The position numbers and the translations under genes are program-made. The notes under the pieces are model-generated. The model saw only the letters and a program-made list of their open reading frames with translations, ran no database searches and had not been told where the DNA came from. A stretch of 64,000 nucleotides of DNA from DASQFI01 sp035633215 (GTDB lineage: Bacteria; Acidobacteriota; Vicinamibacteria; Vicinamibacterales; SCN-69-37). The stretch spans positions 1-64,000 of the forward strand of contig DASQFI010000010.1 in NCBI GenBank assembly GCA_035633215.1, given 5' to 3'. Below are positions 1 through 7,672 of the stretch, piece after piece. Position 1 is the stretch's first letter. Every line of letters starts with the position of its first letter.

Positions 1-456
1 CAAACAGCAGCGAACCGGCGCAAGCCGTGGCAAACGGCCGCAAGGCCCCAAACCATTGCCCCGGGCCACGTTAGCTCGGAAACGCTTGATTCCATTGGCG
101 TTCGGGAAAGCGGCTCGCGTGAATCCCTGCCTCCCAGCCAACTCACTCAACTCCGTTGCTCGCTCGTTGGCTGGTCGGCCGGTCTTGCGGGGAAGCGCGG
201 CAACGCGCCTTCGGCTCGTTGCCAGCGGTTCCGACTCCCTGCCTCCCCTGAGGGTTTTTCCTGAGCAAATGCCGCGCCCTTTGCGCCCGTGCGGCCGAAG
301 TGACATGTCCGAGCGACACTTCTGGCCCGCCGAGTCTCAGCCAGGCGCTGCGGAACCATCTCGTTCGGGTGAGCCGCGTGCTTGAATCCGGAGACGAGAC
401 AGGCACGAACATGAACGACTTTGCACAGCAAAGCTTTCGTGGTTGAATCGTTCGGT
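1..456. other. Leading non-coding region
   Basis: No open frame here looks like a protein; the longest has low-complexity Arg/Pro/Ser-rich composition and no recognisable domain. The only structure I see is a perfect 9-bp inverted repeat (134-142 and 166-174, listed separately). The stretch presumably holds the promoter of the downstream permease, but I cannot point to clear -35/-10 boxes. Confidence 0.4.
134..174. repeat. 9-bp inverted repeat (stem-loop)
   Basis: CCAGCCAAC at 134-142 is exactly complementary to GTTGGCTGG at 166-174, with a 23-nt loop that itself holds a short CAA/TTG pairing. There is no following T-run. It could be the terminator of a gene left of the window or a recombination-type hairpin. 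It resembles an integron attC end but does not fit that consensus. Confidence 0.3.
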
Positions 457-2910
457 ATGTTCAACGGTATCTGGCGTGATCTGGTTCATGCGGGACGAGC
501 GCTGGCGAAGGCTCGGGGCTTCACCTTGGTCTGTGCTGTGTCGTTGGGAATCGGCATGGCGCCCGTCATCGCGATCCCGTATCTCTCGCGAATACTCACG
601 ATACAGCCGCCCGGCCTGAAAACCGAGGGACTGGTCGAAATCCTCACGACGCGAGTGGGCTCGCGCGCGGCGACGGACAGTTGGTCCTATCCGGACTACG
701 CCGATTTGCGCGACGCCAATACCGGAATGGCACTCGTGGGCTGGACGTACGGGCAAAGCGAGGTCCAAAAGGACCCCGTGCGGGCAATGTTTGTCTCCAC
801 GAACTATTTCCAGACGATCGGCGTGACGCTGTTTCGCGGACCGGGCTTCAGCGCGGCCGCCGAGCCTGCCGTAATCCTGGGATACAGGTACTGGCAGAAC
901 CATTTCGCCTCCGATCCGGACATCATTGGCAAGACGCTCACGCTGGACGAGGTCCCGCATGTCGTGGCGGGCATCGCTCCGGGTCAATTTGATGGCCACG
1001 TCACTGGGAACGGAGAAGTCGCTGTCTTTCTTCCTCTAGAACGTCATCCGCTCTTTCTGACCGCCGGCACCGACCGAAGCAAAGAGTGGTTGCTGATCCA
1101 CGGACGCCTGAAGCCCGGAGTCAGCGTGGCGCAGGGGAGCGCGGCGGTCTCGACGGTCACCTCGTCTTTGGCCAAACAGTATCCGTCGACGAACGAGAAC
1201 ACGTCCGGCATCGCCGCCCCGTATGACGCATACGGCAATCTCGTGAAGTCGCGGCTTGCCGTCATTCAAGCGCTCGGGCTGACGCTGACCGGAATGGTGT
1301 TGTTGGTGGTGTGTCTGAATATCAGCGGCATGGTGCAGGTTCGCAGTGCGCTGCGCGAGCGGGAATTGTCCATCCGTCAGGCGATCGGCGCCACGCGCTG
1401 GCAGCTGATCCAGTATCTGTTGAGCGAAGCGATCATCATGGCCGGTCTTGGAGCGATCCTCGCGTCGCTTGTTCTGTTCAACCTTCTGCCGCTACGGTCC
1501 CTGTTAACCGACAGCCCGCTTCCGCCTCAGGTGCAGGAAGCACTGAGAATGAATCTGCCGACAATCGGATTCTGTGTGGGACTCTGCCTCCTGACCAGCC
1601 TCGCGTTCGGATTGTTGCCGGCCCTTCGCTTCAGTCGCCCGGTGATCCTCTCTGCCTTGAAGGACGATGTCGGTGTCGGGGGGCGGCGCGTCGGTCGAGT
1701 TCAGCGCGTCACGGCGGCGTTGCAGGTGGCGATCGCCGTGCCCTTGATCGTGCTGAGCGGCATCTCGCTCGATCGCGTCCGCGCTACCGCAACCGCCGAC
1801 CTCGGATTCGCGTCAGACCTCGTGTACGCCGTGCCGTTGAAGCTCGACGCCGACACGATCCCGAACGCGGATTTCCGAATCCGGCACGTCCGCGACGATC
1901 TCGCCAAGGCAAACGGCGTGGCCGGCGCAAGTCTCGCGGACGGCCTGCCACTGGCTCTCCGCGGCGAGACCGTACGCACCGCGCTTCAGCCCGACGCGAA
2001 CGCGGCGCCGACGTTCATCCGGGCTCACGTCACCCGTGTGGATAACGACTATCTGAACACGATGGGCATCCCCCTTTTGCGCGGCCGCGGTTTCGCAGCA
2101 GATGATCGAGCGGGCGCGGAGCTCGTCACCATCATTTCGAAGACGCTCGCCGAACAACTCTTTCCGAATGCCGAAGCCGGCGAGGCGATTGGCAGACGCT
2201 TGATCTTCGGCAACGATGAAAAGACCACGCAGACGCTCACGGTCCTAGGGATCAGCGGTGATGTCCCCACCGCGCAAATGAGTACGCCGCGAGGGCAATT
2301 GTTATTGCCGCTTGCGCAACACCCGTCTCAAGAGCTGTTCCTCATTGCGCGCAGCATGCCTGACGAGCTGCCACAGAAAATGACCGCGACGCTTGAAAAC
2401 GCCGCGCGCGATTTCAATCCGGAGAACCGCGGTTTCGGAACGGCTGAAGATGGAACGCCTGCGTATCCCAAGGTGGTCACGGGAGTGTGGCTCCGGAAGC
2501 ACAGCGTGGATGACTTCCTGACGCAGTCGGCCGTCGCGGGGATTGCAGGCAGCGTCATCCTGACGCTCTCGGCGCTTGGCATTTACGGCGTCGTTGGATT
2601 GATGGTGGCGACACGTACGCGCGAGCTTGCGGTGCGCGTCGCGCTGGGCGCCTCGCGACGCCGCGTGCTCGGCATGGTCTTGTTCGACGTTGTGAAACTC
2701 GTGCTGCCGGGCGTGGTCGTCGGAGTCATCCTCACGGCCGCCTTCACCCGCGTCAATGGCGACAATATGGGCATCCCGCTGAGCAACGTGGAACCCCTGG
2801 CTTACGTCGTCGGCGCCGCGATCGCAGTACTCGTCGCACTCTTGGCCAGCCTCGCCCCTGCACGCCGCGCTGCGTCGGTCCAGCCGATGGTGGCCATGCG
2901 ATCGCTCTAG
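457..2910 (+). CDS. ADOP-family FtsX/MacB-like permease
   Basis: An 817-residue inner-membrane protein of the acidobacterial duplicated orphan permease type. It has one N-terminal TM segment (about 21-45), a MacB-like periplasmic domain, an FtsX block of three TM segments (about 273-400), a second periplasmic domain, and a second FtsX block (about 695-817). Each FtsX block has the usual amphipathic motif (LSIRQAIGATRWQL; LAVRVALGASRRRV). No ABC ATPase lies beside it, as is usual for this family, so its energy source and substrate are unknown. I chose ATG 457 because the N-terminus then matches the family (short cytoplasmic helix, then TM); a TTG at 421 in the same frame adds 12 unremarkable residues. 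Confidence 0.85.
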   Translation: MFNGIWRDLVHAGRALAKARGFTLVCAVSLGIGMAPVIAIPYLSRILTIQPPGLKTEGLVEILTTRVGSRAATDSWSYPDYADLRDANTGMALVGWTYGQSEVQKDPVRAMFVSTNYFQTIGVTLFRGPGFSAAAEPAVILGYRYWQNHFASDPDIIGKTLTLDEVPHVVAGIAPGQFDGHVTGNGEVAVFLPLERHPLFLTAGTDRSKEWLLIHGRLKPGVSVAQGSAAVSTVTSSLAKQYPSTNENTSGIAAPYDAYGNLVKSRLAVIQALGLTLTGMVLLVVCLNISGMVQVRSALRERELSIRQAIGATRWQLIQYLLSEAIIMAGLGAILASLVLFNLLPLRSLLTDSPLPPQVQEALRMNLPTIGFCVGLCLLTSLAFGLLPALRFSRPVILSALKDDVGVGGRRVGRVQRVTAALQVAIAVPLIVLSGISLDRVRATATADLGFASDLVYAVPLKLDADTIPNADFRIRHVRDDLAKANGVAGASLADGLPLALRGETVRTALQPDANAAPTFIRAHVTRVDNDYLNTMGIPLLRGRGFAADDRAGAELVTIISKTLAEQLFPNAEAGEAIGRRLIFGNDEKTTQTLTVLGISGDVPTAQMSTPRGQLLLPLAQHPSQELFLIARSMPDELPQKMTATLENAARDFNPENRGFGTAEDGTPAYPKVVTGVWLRKHSVDDFLTQSAVAGIAGSVILTLSALGIYGVVGLMVATRTRELAVRVALGASRRRVLGMVLFDVVKLVLPGVVVGVILTAAFTRVNGDNMGIPLSNVEPLAYVVGAAIAVLVALLASLAPARRAASVQPMVAMRSL

Positions 2911-3286
2911 GATTTCCGAGAGCCGCACGGATCAGCCTGATGCAAATTCCGTCCGTAACACCAGCCGAACAACGATACGTATCGAGTGACGCCGTCGGGT
3001 TTAGTGGAGCGCAATGGCAGGGTCTTCAAGCGTGAGTCTCTGACGAGAGAACTCGGGAGACGTTCGCAGCGAGTGACATTTTGGGTGTCATTCGATTCGT
3101 CATCGTGGTTCGCGAACGGTCGGCTCCGCCTGAATTTGCGCCTCATCGCCTTCGGGGATGGGCCTCGCCGCAACGCGCTTGGCGTCCACGTAACATGTTC
3201 GCCGACTCGAAGGATGGCCTAGAATCAGCCGGCGAGCACACCCATTGCCCGACCAACCTCCGGGCGGAGATCCGTCGGCGTCCGGG
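2911..3286. other. Intergenic region with short inverted repeat
   Basis: No gene-like frame is visible between the permease and the sigma factor. A small perfect inverted repeat (TGACA at 3074-3078, TGTCA at 3086-3090, 7-nt spacer) could be an operator or part of the sigma-factor promoter. I see nothing else. Confidence 0.35.
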
Positions 3287-3862
3287 ATGCCAACGATCGA
3301 TCTGGAGTCGACGTTCAGCCTGGTGGAGCGCGCGCAAGCCGGCGACGAGGAGGCGTTCGACCGTCTCATCGCCCGCCATCTGCCACCACTCCGACGTTGG
3401 GCACGTGGCCGGCTGCCGAAATGGGCGCGCGACGTCGCCGACACGGACGACCTCGTGCAGGACACCCTGCTGCAGACGTTCCGGAGGCTCAACGTTTTTG
3501 AGGTACGCGGCCCGGGTGCGCTGCTGGCCTACTTGCGGCAGGCACTGCTCAATCGAGTGCGCAATGAGTTACGCAAGAAGGGGCGCCGTCCCGAGGCGAC
3601 GGACCTCGATGGACTGGAAGTCGCCGTCGGGCAGTCGCCCCTCGAGGCCGCCATCGGAAAAGAGGCGGTCGACCGGTACGAGCGCGCTCTCGCGGCGCTT
3701 ACGCCCGACGAACGTGAGGCCGTTATCGGGCGCGTGGAAATGGGCTATTCGTACTACGAGCTGGCCGAGCTGCTGGGAAAGCCCAGCGCTGACGCGGCGC
3801 GTAAAGCAGCGCAGCGTGCGCTCGTACGGCTGACGCGCCAGATGAACCTCCCGGGCACGTAG
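3287..3862 (+). CDS. ECF-like sigma-70 family RNA polymerase sigma factor
   Basis: A 191-residue sigma factor with only regions 2 and 4. Region 2 runs from FSLVERAQAGDEEAFDRLI through DTDDLVQDTLLQTFRRL, the usual -10-recognition segment. Region 4 runs from ALAALTPDEREAVIGRVEMG through YYELAELLGKPSADAARKAA, a helix-turn-helix for -35 recognition. It should redirect RNA polymerase to a specific promoter set. No anti-sigma factor gene is adjacent; the nearby kinase at 5300 may be its signalling partner, since kinase/ECF neighbours are common in this phylum. An in-frame TTG at 3245 would add 14 residues; I prefer ATG 3287, although neither start has a clear ribosome-binding site. Confidence 0.85.
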   Translation: MPTIDLESTFSLVERAQAGDEEAFDRLIARHLPPLRRWARGRLPKWARDVADTDDLVQDTLLQTFRRLNVFEVRGPGALLAYLRQALLNRVRNELRKKGRRPEATDLDGLEVAVGQSPLEAAIGKEAVDRYERALAALTPDEREAVIGRVEMGYSYYELAELLGKPSADAARKAAQRALVRLTRQMNLPGT

Positions 3863-3927
3863 CTGGAGCGAGGCGGCTGAGCGTTGCTTCTTCGCTCCAA
3901 GGGCCTCTACAGTACGTGTCCTCGTTT

Positions 3928-5046
3928 CTACCGCCGGACCATCTCGAACGTGTGCGAGGACGGCCCGGCCGGACACAGCGCGATGAACGGAGCGAAGGGC
4001 GGCACGGCATTCCTGCTCACGGCGATGGTTCCACCGAGAAACCCGGAGAACCGTGAGTCGGTTATTTGGGCGGAGACGGTGCCCTCAAAGGCGACGGTCG
4101 AGTCGCCCACGCGCTCGGCGATGTCGAACGTACCCGGGACGAAAGTGCCATCGTACTCGTCCCAGTAGGCGTCGCTGATCTTGAAGTCGACTCTCTCGTA
4201 GGTCCACAACCGGCCGGCGAAGCCGTTACCGCGTCCGTTTGCCGTGAGGAAGTCTGCGCCGCTCAGGCTCACGGCGATCCGTGCGCCTTCGTGACTGACG
4301 GTCGCGATGTACTCCCGACGTCTCGCCTCTTCGGGAAGACTTCTGATCCCCGTGCAATCGGAGGACGCGGTTAACGTCAGCGTGTAGGTCCCTCGGTAAT
4401 CCGGCCGTCGTATAGAAACGACCTCGAAGTCCCGGGTCATGTGTTCGGTCACGTTGACCTCATAAGAGGCGGGGTGGAATCCATCCTTTCTCAGCTCCAG
4501 CTGCACCGGCCCGGCGACGCCGTAGAGGCGAAAGAAGCCGCCCTGCGAGCTGAGACCCTGCCCCGTGCCGGAGGTCACCAGCACCGTGACGTTGGGGATC
4601 CCGACTCCCTGCTCCCTGATGTTTCCTCCCAGGACGAAGGTGCCTTTCGGCACGATGAAGATGCGTTTGTTCGCGTGCGGAACATTCGGCGGGCCGATGC
4701 GCGCAACCACCTCGGCCTCCCCACGGCCCACGCCCGTTGCCAGTCCGGTCGAGCTGAGTTGGAGTATTCCAGCCGCACCGCCCGACCAGACCGCCTGACT
4801 CGAAACGTCCTCGACCGAGCCGTCGGACTTCGTGGCCCTGGCGGTCAGCTGCACTGACTCGCCCGGCGCAATCTCCGACGGTGCGAGGAGTTCCATGCCG
4901 ACGACGGTGGAACCGGACGGCGCTGGCGGAGCCGGCGGAGGGCCCGGTGGCGACGGACTCGGACCGGGACGGCTCTCGCCGCAGGACCCGAGCACGAGCG
5001 TCATGCACGCGATTACGGCTGTCGCGAGGCGGATTGGGACGGGCAT
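3928..5046 (-). CDS. Secreted lipoprotein with Ig-like (Big2) domain
   Basis: A 372-residue predicted lipoprotein. ATG 5046 gives a clean signal peptide ending in the lipobox LGSC near residue 23, followed by a Pro-rich linker. Next comes a bacterial Ig-like domain typical of Big2 (IAPGESVQLTARATKSDGS), a carboxypeptidase-regulatory-like beta-sandwich (residues about 140-210), and an unassigned beta-rich C-terminal domain. It is clearly paralogous to the gene at 11711: both share the order lipobox, Big2, regulatory-like fold, and a C-terminal block containing RGNGF. It probably sits on the outer membrane or cell surface. The two flanking genes lie on the other strand, so it is transcribed alone. 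Substrate or partner unknown. Confidence 0.75.
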   Translation of the reverse strand: MPVPIRLATAVIACMTLVLGSCGESRPGPSPSPPGPPPAPPAPSGSTVVGMELLAPSEIAPGESVQLTARATKSDGSVEDVSSQAVWSGGAAGILQLSSTGLATGVGRGEAEVVARIGPPNVPHANKRIFIVPKGTFVLGGNIREQGVGIPNVTVLVTSGTGQGLSSQGGFFRLYGVAGPVQLELRKDGFHPASYEVNVTEHMTRDFEVVSIRRPDYRGTYTLTLTASSDCTGIRSLPEEARRREYIATVSHEGARIAVSLSGADFLTANGRGNGFAGRLWTYERVDFKISDAYWDEYDGTFVPGTFDIAERVGDSTVAFEGTVSAQITDSRFSGFLGGTIAVSRNAVPPFAPFIALCPAGPSSHTFEMVRR

Positions 5047-5299
5047 GGCTCCTCCAACACTATCCTGGAGCACCCGCTAGCAGCCGGAGGTGCGGGCACT
5101 TCTTACCAAAACACTGAGAACGCCGAAACCGGACAGACGTTGGCCCGAGATAGATGGTTAAGAAGCCAATGTGACCAAACGTTACAGCTGGTAGGAACTT
5201 GTTTGGGCGCTATCAAATCCCCATAGAATCGCCAATGTCCGGAAAACCGCTGCGGGTTGTTTACTTCTGAAGGGCGCTCGCGCGTCGAACCCTCTTCAC

Positions 5300-7666
5300 A
5301 TGCTTCCGAGTGAGCAACTGCTCGAGGATCTCGCCGGTACCGTCCTCGACGGCGGCGACGTGGACTGGGCCTCTGCCGAGTCGAGCGCTGACGCCGATAC
5401 CCGGCCGTTCGTGCGGCACCTGCGGCTCGTCGCGTCGGTGGCTGAGGTCCATCGCCACGCGCTGCCCGGGGAAGGCGAGACCTGGGGCCACCTGCGGCTC
5501 CTCGAACGGGTCGGCCAGGGCGCCTTCGGCGAGGTGTTACGCGCGTGGGACACGCGCCTGGACCGCGAGGTGGCGCTGAAAATCCTGGCGGAGTCCCCCA
5601 ATCCCGGCAGGGGCGGCGTCGTCATCCGCGAGGGCCGGTTGCTCGCCCGGGTCCGGCACCAGAATGTCGTCACCATCCATGGCGCCGAGCGGATTGGCGA
5701 TCGAGTCGGCCTCTGGATGGAATTCGTGCACGGCCGCACGCTCGAGGACCTGCTGAAGTCAGGTAGGGCCTTCACGCCTGACGAGGTCGTGCACATCGGA
5801 CTGGAACTCGCCCGGGCGGTTGCGGCCGTTCATGCCGCGGGGCTCCTCCATCGCGACATCAAGGCGCAGAACGTGATGCGCGCCGACGACGGCCGCATCG
5901 TGTTGATGGACTTCGGCAGCGGGCGGGAGCTGGACGACGATCGGCAGGCGCTGTCGGGGACGCCGGTGTATCTGGCCCCCGAGCTGTTCAGCGGCGGGGC
6001 GGCGACGGTAGCCAGCGACGTCTACAGCCTCGGCGTGCTGCTCTTCCATCTGCTGACCGGGTCGTATCCGGTGAACGAAGCCACGCTCGGCGAACTCCAG
6101 CGTGCGCATAAGGACGGCCGCCGCACGAAGATCCGTGTTGCGGCGACCAATGTTCCATCCGGACTCGCGTGCGTCATCGACCGCGCGCTGGATCCGCGGC
6201 CCGAGCGCCGGTTCCAGACAGCGGACGCGCTCGCGGCGGCCCTGGGGGCGTTGACGCGCGCGACGCGCCGGCGCCGCGCCGTGCTGGCCGCCGTCGCGGC
6301 GACGCTCGTCGCCCTGCTGACGTGGAGCGCCTGGCCCGATCCTCCGCCGGTCATCGGCGTCCTGGCGTTAGAGCACCTGAGCTCCGACCCGGACAGCGAG
6401 CTGGTGGCCGCGGGCCTGACGCAGGAAGTCGTCAGCCGCCTGGCGCAGATCGATGGATTGACGATCCGCTCGCTGGAGTCCTCCGTCCAGACCGGCGAAC
6501 GTCGGAACCTCGCGATTGTCCGCCAAGCGGATGTCAACTTCGTGCTCGCCGCGTCCGTCGTCGTCTCGAATGGTCGCCTCGGCGTGAACGCCAGCCTCAT
6601 CGACCTTAGTAATGAGAGCACCGTCTGGAAGCGCCCGTTTGAGCGCGTCGACGGCGACGTGTTCGCAACGCTCGAGGATCTCGCCCGATCGCTCGTCGAG
6701 GAGTTGCGCCTCGAATTCCGCGGGGGTCAACGACGCCACCGGACCGATCCGGCGCTCGAGCTGCTGTTCCTCAAGGCCCGCGGCCTGCAACAAAGGCGTA
6801 ACGGGACCAGCGCGCTCGAAGCCGCCGCGCTCTTCGAGCAGATCGTCGCCCGCGATCCCGGGTATGCGCCCGCAGTCGCGGCGCTGGCGCGCTCACTCGG
6901 CGACTTCTGGCGCCTCGGTCCCGAGTTTGATGCCGGCGCCGTGTTACCCAGGCTGGGAGAAGCTGCGCTCGAAGCCATCCGCCTCGACCCGTTGCTCGCC
7001 GATGCGCAAGCGGCGCTCGGGCTGCTGCACGTGCGGGATCGCCAATGGGCGAGCGCAGAAGCCGCCTTCCTGCAGGCACTCAAGATCGACCCGAGCCAGG
7101 GGTCGCTCTATGTTGACTACGCGGTGGCGTTGCTACTGCCGCTTGGACGTGTGGACGACGCTCTGGACGTGGTGGCCAGAGCGCGTGCCGTGGCGCCGCT
7201 GTCGCTCGACGTCCGGCGATCCCTGGCGCTCATGCAGATCGAAGCCGGCCTCTACGACGAAGCCATCAAGAGCGCCCAATGGGTGTTGCAGCAGGATCCG
7301 GACTTCCCGTTCGCCGATGCCCAGCTCGGCCGGGCGCTGATCCTGTCCGGGCGTCCCGATGACGCCCTCCCGTACTTCTCGCGCAAGCCGGAATACTCGG
7401 TCTTTCTCGGCTACCTGTATGCCGTCACGGGCCGGCGCGACGAGGCCGAGGCGCTGGCAGCCGGGTTCCCGCCGGCGCGCCAATTCTGGATTTACGCCGG
7501 CCTCGGGGACAAGGATCGCGCCTTCGAGGCGCTCGACCGCGCGGTGACGATCAACCCGCACTCGTGGCGGGTTGCCACCTGGATGAACCGGGCGGAGATG
7601 AAGATCCTGCGCGGCGATCCGCGCTTTCAGGCGATCCGGCGGCGCCTCGGCCTGCCGGAAAAATAG
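5300..7666 (+). CDS. Membrane serine/threonine protein kinase with TPR sensor
   Basis: A 788-residue Hanks-type kinase with intact catalytic elements: Gly-loop GQGAFGEV at 72-79, VALK lysine 94, HRDIKAQN with Asp 186, and DFG at 204-206. Residues about 327-345 form a single TM helix after an Arg cluster. The outer region starts with a TolB-N/FlgO-like fold (about 352-470) and continues with tetratricopeptide repeats to the C-terminus. The likely role is phosphorylating cytoplasmic targets in response to something bound by the extracytoplasmic repeats. Its stop lies 6 bp from the stop of the convergent TonB-dependent receptor, and an ECF sigma factor lies 1.4 kb upstream. The start has no strong ribosome-binding site. 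Confidence 0.88.
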   Translation: MLPSEQLLEDLAGTVLDGGDVDWASAESSADADTRPFVRHLRLVASVAEVHRHALPGEGETWGHLRLLERVGQGAFGEVLRAWDTRLDREVALKILAESPNPGRGGVVIREGRLLARVRHQNVVTIHGAERIGDRVGLWMEFVHGRTLEDLLKSGRAFTPDEVVHIGLELARAVAAVHAAGLLHRDIKAQNVMRADDGRIVLMDFGSGRELDDDRQALSGTPVYLAPELFSGGAATVASDVYSLGVLLFHLLTGSYPVNEATLGELQRAHKDGRRTKIRVAATNVPSGLACVIDRALDPRPERRFQTADALAAALGALTRATRRRRAVLAAVAATLVALLTWSAWPDPPPVIGVLALEHLSSDPDSELVAAGLTQEVVSRLAQIDGLTIRSLESSVQTGERRNLAIVRQADVNFVLAASVVVSNGRLGVNASLIDLSNESTVWKRPFERVDGDVFATLEDLARSLVEELRLEFRGGQRRHRTDPALELLFLKARGLQQRRNGTSALEAAALFEQIVARDPGYAPAVAALARSLGDFWRLGPEFDAGAVLPRLGEAALEAIRLDPLLADAQAALGLLHVRDRQWASAEAAFLQALKIDPSQGSLYVDYAVALLLPLGRVDDALDVVARARAVAPLSLDVRRSLALMQIEAGLYDEAIKSAQWVLQQDPDFPFADAQLGRALILSGRPDDALPYFSRKPEYSVFLGYLYAVTGRRDEAEALAAGFPPARQFWIYAGLGDKDRAFEALDRAVTINPHSWRVATWMNRAEMKILRGDPRFQAIRRRLGLPEK

Positions 7667-7672
7667 AAACCG

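Noticed and set aside
134..174. Integron attC site
   Set aside because: The hairpin has the right general look but does not match the conserved ends, and there is no integrase or cassette array.
56..385. 109-codon frame at window start
   Set aside because: No start signal, low-complexity composition, no recognisable domain.
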